Source: Eopsaltria australis
Lineage: Eukaryota; Chordata; Aves; Passeriformes; Petroicidae
NCBI GenBank assembly: GCA_034509425.1
Contig: JAVTVJ010000798.1
Coordinates: 248,001 to 312,000 of the forward strand
Length of the DNA: 64,000 nt
Direction of reading: 5' to 3'
The translations under genes were made by a program, and so were the position numbers. The notes beneath the pieces were generated by a model, which did no database searches, was not told where the DNA came from, and saw only the letters and a program-made list of their open reading frames with translations. Below, one piece after another: positions 55,201 to 64,000 of this stretch (position 1 is its first letter; every line of letters starts with the position of its first letter).

Positions 55201-58200
55201 TCCTTGGGGGTAGCCAGGGCCCCTTTCCTGCATTTGTTGACAAGTTATTGTTCTACCTTACTTAGGAAATTTTAACGTAATGTTTCAAGAATAATTACAT
55301 TAGGTGTAACCTCAATTTAAGGAAGTTCTGCACAATAAGAACAAAGTCTCTCCTAGCAGATAGATGATTCCACAGGTCAGCTACCAGTGGTTGATGGGAC
55401 AAGGGAGCACATCAGCCTCACATGAGAAAGAGAGGCTGTTACTGAGCTTCACCTCGTGGGTCTGTGTTCCAGGGCTGCTCACACACAGCCTTTACTAGGT
55501 AAAAGCAAGGGTGCCCCAAGTTTGGGCAGTGCCCACTGGTTTGACCACAGAGGACACTGGATGTAAAACCAGGCCCAATCACAACATTTGTATTTATATC
55601 TATATGAATGCAAACAGTTCTAAGGTGGATGTTTAAACTATTGATTAGTGAATTAAGAAAAAAATGAAAGGCTCGAGTTCAGAGAAATGAACTTCAGGTT
55701 ACACACTGCCCATATCCCACCTTCCAAGGAGGATCACTACTCATTCAGAACTGCACTTGCAGTTTGGGCCAGAGAAACCCCTAGGCCCTGCTGCAGTCCA
55801 CGTTTTGAGTTGTTTTCCCCCTTCCAACAGCATTCCCCATCCAGCCTCCTACTTTCATTTTAATTAAACGGGAGAACATTTGTTGATGAAGCTGAGTGGC
55901 CGCGGCAGGCGCTGGGATGAACCTCACTGCATGCACCTCACTGAGGGACTTTAATCTACAGATCCACATCTTTTAGATGCTGCTACAGCCCAGAGGCTCC
56001 TGCTGCTGCAGCCCAGAGCCCCCTCACCGTGACGGGGTCCTCGAGGGGGTTCTCGATCTCGGCCTGGCGCAGGAAGACGTTCCCGCGGCACACGCGCCAC
56101 AGCATCCGCTCGAACGTGGGGATGCGCTCGCGGTTGATCACGCCAGCCACGAACCTGCAAGGGACAGCAAGGCCTCAGGGGCTGCACCCGAGACACCCCA
56201 CAGCCTCACCCATGCCAACTGGGGGTCAGAACCACACTGAAAGCTATAAAAATCTGGGTTTAATGTTAATGCTTCAAGCAAAATGGGAGGTCCTCGAAAT
56301 TAACGCACAACGGAACAACTGCGCTGCAGCACAGGCTCTGTTTTTTAACAGAATGAGATAATCTTTAAAAATAAAATAAATCACTGCTGACAGGAGAAAC
56401 AAATTAGATATACAGCTTCTACCTTCATTTCCCTACAGTCCTGGTACCTTGTCTGCAAGGGTTAGAGCAGCCACGGCTGCCAGTGACTGTGTTCTGGGCT
56501 CATGCTTCAGGCCTCAATGGACCAAACCCCCACGTCCAGATAAAGTATTATACACGCACAAGGAAGCCTGGAAGCAGCTGATAAAGAGGATGTAGAACTG
56601 TACAGTTATTTCAGACCATTATGTGCCCACAGTAGTTACAATTTTCAACAAAGCTATGAGATGTCAGAATGTCTGAGGAAACAACCAGACACATGCGGAA
56701 CAAACTGGGTTAATTCTCTGGTGCAGAAAGAAATGTGTGAAGTGCAAACACAAACTGGGAAGTTAATATGGGCAGGAAAAGAGCAGAGAGCACAAGCCAG
56801 TTTTAGATCAGCTTTCCATCTGCTTGGGGTGGAAAGTTCCACAACTGAGCTCAAATCATGGCTGCTTCCACAGGCTGATAATCCCTAAGGCAGCAATCCT
56901 GAATTACCCGAGTCGGAGCGGGGCACCTCTTCCCATCTCACTCGGCTCCAGCAGTGAAGAGGATTCCTCCAACAGGTCTGGATCCGCCATCTGCTGATGA
57001 TGCAATTCAGCCTGAATTCACAAATCAATTAATATCTAATGAAACCAGTTAGTGGCATGCAGGGAATGAGGAGCCAGGAGACAGTTCTGGCAGACAAAGA
57101 AAGAAAAGAAGGAGAAGGAAAGGAAAGAAAAGAGAAAGAAGAGCAAACATAAGACAGCAAAAAGAGGAACGAGATGACAGAAAAGACAGCAAGAGTCACA
57201 CATGGAAGGAAAAAAACAAGAGGAAAAATGGAATGGCTCAGCAGGGCTTCCATACAAGAAAGGTTTGAGGATTGTTGCAACAAAAGGGCTGGGAGATATA
57301 TAAGTCTGAAGAAAGGCAGAATTTTAAAAAAAAATTCAAGTTTTAAACACAAGTGATGTTCCCAAGAACCAGTTTTAATGGCACAAACCAGAGAAACACA
57401 CTTGACTCGTGTATTTCCGCAGATATTAAATTAATTTATCCTTGTTCATTGTATGGCTCACCACCTGACACAAACAGGCTGGCAACACAGCTCATCTCTT
57501 GACCAGCCAGGCATCAAAACAGGACAGTTTTACACTGTCCTTCTTTGCAACCCATTTGCAGACTAAAATTCTTAGGAAAATGGCTTGTAAGTGTCAGAAA
57601 TTCAGGTCAAGGATGCTCAGATCACATCCTCTTGTGCACCATCTTCACACTTGTTCAACCCCACCTCACATTTAGTTCCACCTCTGCAGCTTATATAATG
57701 AAATGCCAAAAATTACAGTTCCTGAGCACAACCAGAGGGTCAAAGTCTACCCTCTGTGGTATGCAGGAGGTCCTTCCCCCAAAGCCATCGAGGGAACTTG
57801 CTAAAACACACTGGAAGGCAGAGTTTGACCCAAGGACACATCAGATCCACGCACACACACAGAGCACAGCCTTGCAAAACCTGGGGCAAGTGCAGTGACT
57901 TAGCCCTGCTCTCTGTACTTGGGCAGTAGTTGTGTCAGTGAAAATCTCTCCAACACTCTACCTGCTGGTCAAATGCAAGTGTTTGCCACACACAAGAGAG
58001 TTTTTGCAAGGCTGACACCAAGTGCAGCTCAGCTGCTTGTACACACACTTGCTGCAGCTCAGGATGTTACATGAGGGAGGGAGCCCTTCACTCAGCTTGG
58101 AAAGGCAACACAGAGAATTCCTGAACCTTGGGCTTTAAGGCAACTTGTTGCAACATCGAGAACTGAATGAAAATTCAGTTCACAGAGAACACAACTAAAA

Positions 58201-61200
58201 TAAGAAAGCTTGGTACCTGAAAACGAAACACACAGACCAAACATCCCAGCAACTGTTTGACATCTCGACTCCAGGATGTTGAAGAACAATAAGTTACAAT
58301 TGTAAGAGGCTTGCATTGTATTTCCAGTAATCAAGACACTGTCTGCAGCAACTTTTTGTGATGTGCAGCACATTTTAGCAGATGACTCATGAAAAAGGAA
58401 GGACAGCACTTGTGACACCTTTGGATTGGCCCACCTGAGAGAGAATTTGTTATATGTGTTTAATATTAGCTTGACCCATTTGAGCTACGTGTCCTTTATT
58501 CAGGGCAAGTCCTGCTTAGAGAGGGTGGAATTACAAAACAAAACAGTTTAGAATAGATGTGGATTAGATTAGTTTTACTAAAAGAGAATGTTCTTTTGCA
58601 AGGATTATTTGCATTACAAATTCCATGTTCCTTAAATTGATTTCTCAACCTCTGTGATTCGATGAGCTCTCCCTTTCTAGAAAGGAAATGGCACAGCAGC
58701 AGCAGCTCTGCAGCTGCAAGGATAACTAAAGCACTGCTGGAGGATTTAATAGAAATAAAAAATTGAGACTATGTGGAAATGGAAGAGCTATCCAGTTCCA
58801 CTGCAGGAAAACATGATTCTGGGAAATTTACTTTGAATATGAGTTTTTGCCAGCAGTGAGTGAAATGTCAGAGTTATTGTGGAGTATTTTTTACTGGATG
58901 AGGTCGTTCAGGATTGGAATCCCCCATGCATTTCCATGTCAGGAATCAAGAAACATAATACAAGAGCTTTCATTATTAAACATTATAAAATTGCTTATTG
59001 ATCCCCTGATCAGCACCCAGATCAGCACCTTTAATCTCCAAAAAGGTTCATTTTCTCCACTCATGATTCCAGCCCTGCCCTGTGACAGCTCTGGATGCCC
59101 ATACAATTCAAGCCCCTTCCAGGTCACAAACAGGACAAAAATCAATGTTCACAAGAACTCAAAAGGATTCATGTCACCATCTAACTATTAACCCAGAGCC
59201 AGACAGAAGTGACAGATGCAAAGCAAACAGAGAAAAGCAGATGGCAGAAGAGTCAGAGGGAGGAAGAAGGGACTGCATGCCATTAACCGTTACTTTTCCA
59301 GTCTTCTTTTACGCTCACACTCTAGGCAAAGCTCTCAGAGAAATCTCTCCAGCTCATACTGCTCTTCATAAGCAAGGACAAGAAGACTGAGAAAAGGAGC
59401 ATAATCATCAACATGGTGTGTTGGAACAAGAAATGGCTGCTTGGGCTGGAACAGTCACAGGAAGAACAAGGGGACATTTGGCCACCCTCCCTCCCCCCAT
59501 GTCAAAATTCTGGAGAGCAAATGCCAAGAATGAAGGAATTGCAGTCAGCCATTTCTTGTGCAACTCATTACTATGAATAATACAATCTCAATTACAAGTT
59601 ATTGTAGTCTTCAAGTGTTGAAGGTGCTGTGCAATGGCAGCATGGAGGAAGGGAGCAGTGGCCAGTCTGGGATGGTGAGCAGAGGCAGCTCTGGGCTGCT
59701 CAGGGCTCTCCCTGGCTGTTTGCTGAGCACAGCATGAACTGAGGCAGGTTTAAACTGTCCACACTTACATTTTACTGAACATCACCTGGGAGCTGTTCTG
59801 TTTGCTTTGACATAGAGCAGCGCATGTTATTTGGTGTGTTTTCTTTTATTACTACAGAAAATAGTTATGAAAGAGAAGCAGAACATAGCTAGGCTTCCTG
59901 TGGCTGGTTCATGTAAGGCTGTGGGTGACCTGACATGGACTGTTTAGAGAACTGATTTTGATCTTAAAATTTAGTTCGATCCCACTGCAGCTGAAGAAGA
60001 GCAGTGGGCAGAGAGGACAGCAATTAAGGCCAGGATGGACAGGGCTTGGAGCAACCTGATCTAGCAGAAGGTGTCCCTGCCCATGGCAGGGGACTGGATG
60101 GGGACGAGCTTTAAGGTCCTTCCCAACCCAAACCAGTCTGGGATTCATTCTCCATACAGAAGTGCTCAGGACTTGGTTTTACTCAGAACAGGCAGTGCTA
60201 CTTTAACACAGCAAAGTAATGGATTATCAGGTTAATCCTGTTTGTCCAAGGGCCACTTGGAAGTGAACATTCAACACTCGAAGACAAGGGGTTTTTTTGT
60301 ACTGAAATCAACCCCACAACCCAGCAGCCCTCACACCAGCAGCAGTATCTGTGTCAGCAGTGACTGTGACTGGCACAGGACCAACCTTGGTGCCTCAACA
60401 GGCAACACCTTGTGCCAAAATGACAAAAAACAAACGGTTAAATAAAGGGCCTGAAGCGTGCAGGAGTCCAGCTCCACTTGACAATAGCCCTTGTAAATAC
60501 CAGGAGCTGTTTCCGTTAAGAATTCTTTGATCAAATCCTGAGATTAGAGGAAACAGGACATCTACTCAGCAAAAACACGTCCTGAAAAACACAGGAGCTC
60601 TTTGAGAGAACTGCCAAGACTCCAGAGATACTTCAGCTTTACAAGGAAGGGTTATGCCTTCTCCCAAGCAGGATTTATGTCAGTGCCATCAACGACATCG
60701 GAGAAGCTCCTCTCAGCTCCAGTGGAAGTTGCCAGTTCCTGGCCCAGATGGTATTTGACAAAATGTCCAAGACTTTAAATGTCAGCTTTGCTCCACAACT
60801 GACCTCTGAAAGCTTCAGGGTTTGATCAAAAGCTCAGCTAATTAATTTATTTATCTATTACTTCGGTGGACTTTGTATTATGACCCTGATGAGTCTCCAA
60901 ATAACACTTTAAAGCTGAAGAGAAATTCAGCTTGACCATAACTCCCCTGCATGTGCACCAAAAAGGCTCTTACCCACTTGGGACAGTGCTTGCTGTAGCA
61001 CTGAATTTTGAGGCTGTTGATGTGTTTTCAAAACTACTCACATCTTAATTATTCTACATGATTCATAGACAAACCATTGCTTAACTAGAACGAGCCCAAA
61101 TCAGCATCATAGGAGGTAAATCATGGCTAGCTGTGTGTACTGCACGAAAAATGGAAAACAATTTATGCAGCTTTCTTAAGCAAAGCATAAAATGACCCTG

Positions 61201-62759
61201 CTGTCCAAAACAGCAACTGAAATATATTTGAGAATAAAAATGGTAATTTCTATGAGAAGAACCAGCTCCCCAAGTGTTAAACCCCAGCGGTATTCTGACC
61301 TCATCAAAAAACTGCTGAGTTTTACGCAGTATAAACTTTAATTCTGTCAGCTCCAAGAAGTTTCTCTTCAGAGCCTCCTGGTTGGTGTTGATTTCTTTAA
61401 GCTCGTTTTCAATTTTCTCAAAGTTTGCCTGGAAGATGTGAAAAGGAGAAAGAAAATGGACTTAAAGCAATTCCATGATTAAGTGCTGTTCAGTCTGTCA
61501 TCCCCACCCAATTTGCATCATTTGGATTTACAGGTGCATCTCCAGCCTGCTGTGGCACAGATCCAGATCTGCCACATCTGCAGGCAACTGCAGACATCTC
61601 ACACTCAGCCAAGACTTTTATGGACTGGATTGATAGAGTTTATTCTAATCAATAAAACCATGATAAACTTTATGACCCACCACCATAAACCATGCTGCTC
61701 CAGTGGTGAAAAAAATCATTTCAGTGGTGAAATTCCTATTGACTACTCTCACTTCTGCATTTGGGCAGGCACAGCCAGCCCAGTGTGAGCTGGCAGAGCT
61801 GCTTCCAGGGACAGCTGAAGACTAATGCCCCCCCTGCCACTAAATTCTGCAGGCATTGACCAACAGAGACAATTCTTCCTGTTCCCATTCAGCTCCAAAC
61901 ACTAGCTGAGTGTTTAAACATCATTACCTCCAGGTCAATCATGTCACGTGGAAAAGGCACCTCTGGGTTTTCGCCAGTGTCCATGATAGGAATGTTTGCC
62001 TTTTTAATCTCCTTCTCCACAAACCCTGCAGAAACAGCATTACAAGTGTGAATTATGGACGCTTCAGTGTCAAACCCCAACCTGCACCTGGCAGGTGATT
62101 CCTTCACCTCCTATTCCAAGAGTGTCTGATTTGGTCAGAGTTACCTCTCGAGGGGGAAGCAGGGAGCCCTGCCTGTGCCCTCACCCCTCTGCTCTGTTCC
62201 TAACGCTGCCCTGCAGCTTCAGCCTGCCTTGACTGTTTGTTTTCTTTTTTTAAGCAAACGCTGCGGAGTCAGAGCCACATCAACCCCAGCGGGAACGTAC
62301 GGAGCTTTCGGTCCATCTCCTCGCACCTCCGGACTTCATTGACGAATTTACGATGGAACACGTTCACGTCGGGGTTCAGCTGCAGGGAGAGACACGGGGC
62401 TCAGCAAACCCCCGGCACCGGCACCGGAGCCGCCGGGCCCCACCGGCCCCGCGCTGCGGCGGGCACGGGGGCGGGGCCGGCCGGGGCTCCCGGTGCCCCG
62501 GTGTTCCCGGTGTCCCGGTGTTCCCCGTGCCCCGGTGTCCCCGGTGCCCCGGTGTTCCCGGTGCTCCCGGTGTTCCCGCTGTTCCCGGTGTCCCGGTGTT
62601 CCCGGTGTTCCCGGTGCCGCGGGGTGCGCAGGGGACACTCACGTCGCGGAACTGGACCTTGCCCAGCTCGCCCAGCTCGCTGACACAGCAGTACGCGGCC
62701 TCGGACTGCAGGAACAGCTGCGCCAGGGTCATCTCCTCGCTGCGGAACAGCTCCCCCAT
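37281..62759 (-). CDS. ATP6V0A1: ATP6V0A1, V-ATPase V0 subunit a1
   Basis: The a1 subunit of the vacuolar proton pump. Its cytosolic N-half docks the V1 sector, and its membrane half forms the proton half-channels. Twenty core exons on the minus strand: 62643-62759, 62301-62379, 61928-62025, 61300-61428, 56908-56990, 56028-56154, 54689-54771, 53989-54082, 52474-52686, 51732-51882, 51365-51504, 50441-50598, 49922-50012, 49015-49133, 48657-48873, 47977-48084, 44975-45082, 42485-42602, 41902-42073 and 37281-37374. They total 832 codons. It starts [15 protein letters not shown] and ends IIREGRFDD. The essential channel arginine is Arg735 in [13 protein letters not shown]. Multiple membrane segments follow residue 385 or so. 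Three optional segments (a 21-nt extension, an 18-nt microexon and a candidate 69-nt cassette) are listed separately. Confidence 0.96.
37375..41901 (-). other. ATP6V0A1: ATP6V0A1 last intron, 4.5 kb
   Basis: I see no nested gene or recognisable transposon. It holds a perfect 11-bp inverted repeat at 40610-40620 and 40640-40650, and a roughly 30-bp imperfect tandem duplication at about 40836-40890 built on CCAGGACCCTCCAGCCTGC. Confidence 0.5.
44374..44391 (-). other. ATP6V0A1: ATP6V0A1 18-nt microexon
   Basis: On the minus strand an acceptor (TTTTCAAG) and a donor (GTAAGA) flank exactly 18 nt reading PTEDEV. It sits between the exon ending SEEGEE and the exon starting FDFGD, both in phase 0. 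Human isoforms carry an optional six-residue PSEDEV at the same place, so this is a conserved alternative microexon in a cytosolic loop. Confidence 0.85.
45083..47976 (-). other. ATP6V0A1: ATP6V0A1 intron containing the candidate cassette exon
   Basis: A 2.9-kb intron. Besides the candidate exon at 47194-47262 it has a 14-nt A run at 45278-45291 and a purine-rich stretch at 47263-47385, which is the polypyrimidine tract on the gene's strand. No other gene was recognised. Confidence 0.5.
47194..47262 (-). other. ATP6V0A1: Candidate 69-nt cassette exon of ATP6V0A1
   Basis: On the minus strand a long polypyrimidine tract (complement of about 47263-47345) leads to CCCCCAG. Exactly 23 codons follow (starting EGQPEEAQG and ending LEAAAAAT), then a consensus donor GTGAGT. 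It is phase 0 on both sides and lies between the exon ending RRKHL and the exon starting GTHNFGG, so inclusion keeps the frame. It would lengthen a cytosolic loop that varies between a-subunit isoforms. Canonical human and chicken a1, as I recall them, lack it. Confidence 0.55.
52687..53988 (-). other. ATP6V0A1: ATP6V0A1 intron, 1.3 kb, no recognised content
   Basis: Moderately AT-rich intronic sequence. I see no exon, repeat or RNA gene in it. Confidence 0.45.
54772..56027 (-). other. ATP6V0A1: ATP6V0A1 intron, 1.3 kb, no recognised content
   Basis: AT-rich intronic sequence between the GDYVHKS exon and the FVAGVINRE exon. I see no transposon or conserved block. Confidence 0.45.
56908..57011 (-). 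other. ATP6V0A1: ATP6V0A1 exon with two alternative acceptors 21 nt apart
   Basis: The exon coding [17 protein letters not shown] can begin at 56990 (acceptor CATCAGCAG) or at 57011 (acceptor GAATTCAG). The longer form adds AELHHQQ in frame after FFDE, the same seven-residue insert that I recall in a human a1 isoform. The longer form makes an 839-residue protein. Confidence 0.85.
60025..60152 (+). mobile_element. CR1 LINE 3' end fragment
   Basis: Reads as the tail of a chicken-repeat-1 retrotransposon: the GGGCTTGGAGCAACCTGAT segment, then CCCTGCCCATGGCAGGGGACTGG, then CTTTAAGGTCCTTCCCAACCC and a degenerate ATTC-type end. Only the untranslated 3' tail is present, as is usual for these 5'-truncated elements. 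It lies antisense to ATP6V0A1 inside an intron. Confidence 0.85.
60763..60846 (+). repeat. Dispersed repeat, copy A
   Basis: An 84-bp stretch beginning ATGTCCAAGACTTTAAATGT that is about 90% identical by eye to 63916-64000 in the same orientation. The family is not recognised. Confidence 0.75.
62480..62630. repeat. 9-10 bp GC-rich minisatellite in ATP6V0A1 intron 1
   Basis: Tandem variants of CCCGGTGTT and CCCGGTGCC fill about 150 bp immediately downstream of the first coding exon's donor. On the gene's strand this is a G-rich GGGAACACC-type array. Confidence 0.85.
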
Positions 62760-62784
62760 GGCGGCGCCGCTCCCGCCGCGGCCT

Positions 62785-62990
62785 CTGCGGAGCAGCGCCG
62801 TGACAGCCGGGCCGGGGGCGGGCACCGAGGCCTTCCCGCCTCCGCCGCCCCCTCACGGCCCGGCTGCACCTGGACCCCACCGCAGCGCGGCCCGGCGTCC
62901 CCACCCCATCCCATCCCATCCCATCCCAGCCAGTCCCCATCACATCCAGCCCCGCTCCGTTCCGTCCCGTCCCGTTCCCCGCCATTACCT

Positions 62991-63022
<32 letters not shown>

Positions 63023-63060
63023 TGTCGCTGTCGCGGTCGCCGCCGCCGCCGCCGCCTGAC
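62785..63060 (-). other. ATP6V0A1: ATP6V0A1 5' noncoding exon and first intron
   Basis: The ATG exon appears to begin at 62784, after an acceptor reading GCTCCGCAG on the minus strand. A consensus donor (GTAATGG) ends a noncoding exon at 62989. That upstream exon is a (CGG)n-rich stretch, 62990-63057. A first intron in the 5' UTR matches the organisation known for mammalian ATP6V0A1. The transcription start is not determinable by eye. Confidence 0.55.
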
Positions 63061-63330
63061 CCTGCCCGGCTCCCGTCCGCGGCGTCACGGCGCGCGCGGG
63101 GCGGGGTCACGCGCACGTCTCCTGGCGACCGCGCGCGGCCCCGCCCCGGAAGCGATGCTGAGGGGGCGGCCCCGCGCGCGCGCTCGGTGACGTCACGCGC
63201 GCAGCCGTGACGCAGAGGTGACGTCACGGGGAGCGTGTCCCAGGCGCGAGGCCGCGGCCGCTCCCCGCAGGCCCGGCCCGGTGCCGGTGAGGCCGCGGGA
63301 GCCGCGGGGGCCGCGGTGACACCCCTGGCT
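63060..63330 (-). promoter_or_regulatory. ATP6V0A1: ATP6V0A1 promoter CpG island with two CRE palindromes
   Basis: Extremely CpG-rich sequence upstream of the noncoding exon. Two perfect TGACGTCA palindromes lie at 63188-63195 and 63219-63226, 31 bp apart, with a GTGACGC half-site-like sequence between them. Several other GTCACGC motifs occur nearer the transcript. CREB/ATF binding is inferred. Confidence 0.65.
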
Positions 63331-63335
63331 CGGGG

Positions 63336-63560
63336 GAGGGACAGGACAGGGACAGGGACAGGGACATGGACATGGACAGGACAGGGACAGGGACAGGGAT
63401 AGGGACAGGGACAGGGACAGGGATAGGAACAGGGACAGGGATAGGGACAGGGATAGGGACAGGGATAGGGATAGGGACAGGGACAGGGATAGGGACAGGG
63501 ATAGGGATAGGGACAGGGACAGGGATAGGGACAGGACAGGGATAGGGATAGGGACAGGGA
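63336..63560 (+). repeat. GGGACA/GGGATA hexamer microsatellite
   Basis: About 225 bp of GGGACA and GGGATA units with a few 5-bp and ATGGAC variants. GGG runs recur every six bases on the plus strand, a pattern able to form G-quadruplexes. Confidence 0.92.
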
Positions 63561-63915
63561 CGGCCGCGGCGCGGGGGGAGCGAGGAGCGGCCCGAGAGCC
63601 CGCCCGTGTTCCCGCTGGACGAGATGCACTCCACACTGAGGCTCCCACCCTTGGGCTGTTCCTGCTGTGTCCCCACAGAAAAGGGGCTGGAGTTAATCCA
63701 AACACAGAAAATGACCCCTGGCATTCCAGCCCAGGGCACAGGCACCGAGCGGGGCACGCCACCTCACTGAGCCCCAGGAGCAGATGCAAATCGCTCTCGT
63801 GTTGGTTTGTCTGGTTCTGTCCAGACTCATCTACTCAGACAGATTATTTTATTATTATTATTCCCAAATAGACATCCAAAGGTGCAGAGCTGCATTGGAG
63901 TCACACATGGAAGGG
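63561..63915. other. Right-edge intergenic sequence
   Basis: I see no exon here. A short (ATT)n run occurs near 63847-63862. In human the next gene in this direction is CAVIN1, which would lie beyond the window. Confidence 0.45.
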
Positions 63916-64000
63916 ATGTCCAAGACTTTAAATGTCAGCTTTGCTTCACAACTGACCTCTGAAAGCTCCAGGGCTTGGCTCAAAGGCTCAATTAATTAAT
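63916..64000 (+). repeat. Dispersed repeat, copy B, running off the window
   Basis: Second copy of the element at 60763-60846, same orientation, still matching at the window edge. Confidence 0.75.

Larger units (their letters stand above)
57012..61299 (-). other. ATP6V0A1: ATP6V0A1 largest upstream intron, 4.3 kb
   Basis: Contains a purine-only tract at about 57090-57150, a CR1 LINE 3' fragment at 60025-60152, and one copy (60763-60846) of an element that recurs near the right edge of the window. I recognise no nested gene. Confidence 0.5.

Noticed and set aside
63336..63560. Interstitial telomere sequence
   Set aside because: The units are GGGACA and GGGATA, not TTAGGG; no run of true telomeric repeats is present.
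63193..63789. 198-codon minus-strand frame rich in Leu-Ser repeats
   Set aside because: It is the translated GGGACA/GGGATA hexamer array, not a gene.

Overview
The window reads as one gene-dense block of a bird genome, probably a GC-rich microchromosome comparable to chicken chromosome 27. All genes are split by GT-AG introns, CpG islands lie at the promoters, and a CR1 LINE tail sits in the largest gene. The predicted proteins match vertebrate families along their whole length. The gene order PLEKHH3 - TUBG1 - RETREG3 - PSMC3IP - MLX - COASY - HSD17B1 - NAGLU - ATP6V0A1 is that of human 17q21.2 read in reverse, without TUBG2. I rebuilt each gene exon by exon by hand. In every case the exon lengths sum to an intact frame, and TUBG1 gives exactly the vertebrate length of 451 residues.

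Layout: the 3' half of PLEKHH3 (+) fills 1-2.54 kb and converges on TUBG1 (-, 3.4-10.3 kb). TUBG1 shares a 300-bp CpG-rich divergent promoter, carrying NRF1-, ETS- and YY1-like sites, with RETREG3 (+, 10.6-17.2 kb). PSMC3IP (+, 18.5-20.3 kb) converges on MLX (-, 20.5-24.3 kb) with under 200 bp between their poly(A) sites. COASY, HSD17B1, NAGLU and ATP6V0A1 follow head-to-tail on the minus strand. The first three are very compact; ATP6V0A1 spreads over more than 26 kb of more AT-rich sequence. From 63.06 kb to the right edge I see no gene, only a CpG-rich promoter flank, a G-rich hexamer repeat and a dispersed repeat copy.

The genes are not a pathway. They are a conserved syntenic block: microtubule nucleation (TUBG1), ER-phagy (RETREG3), meiotic recombination (PSMC3IP), glucose-sensing transcription (MLX), coenzyme A synthesis (COASY), estrogen synthesis (HSD17B1), lysosomal heparan sulfate breakdown (NAGLU) and organelle acidification (ATP6V0A1).

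I found no new biological system. The best leads are in ATP6V0A1 splicing. The bird gene keeps two small alternative segments that I recall from the mammalian gene: a 7-residue insert made by alternative acceptors and an 18-nt microexon. It also has a candidate third, in-frame 69-nt cassette exon that I do not recognise. Other leads are several minisatellites, including an 11-bp and a 33-bp array, a long (GGGACA/GGGATA) array next to the ATP6V0A1 promoter, paired CRE palindromes, and a repeated 85-bp element present twice within 3.2 kb.
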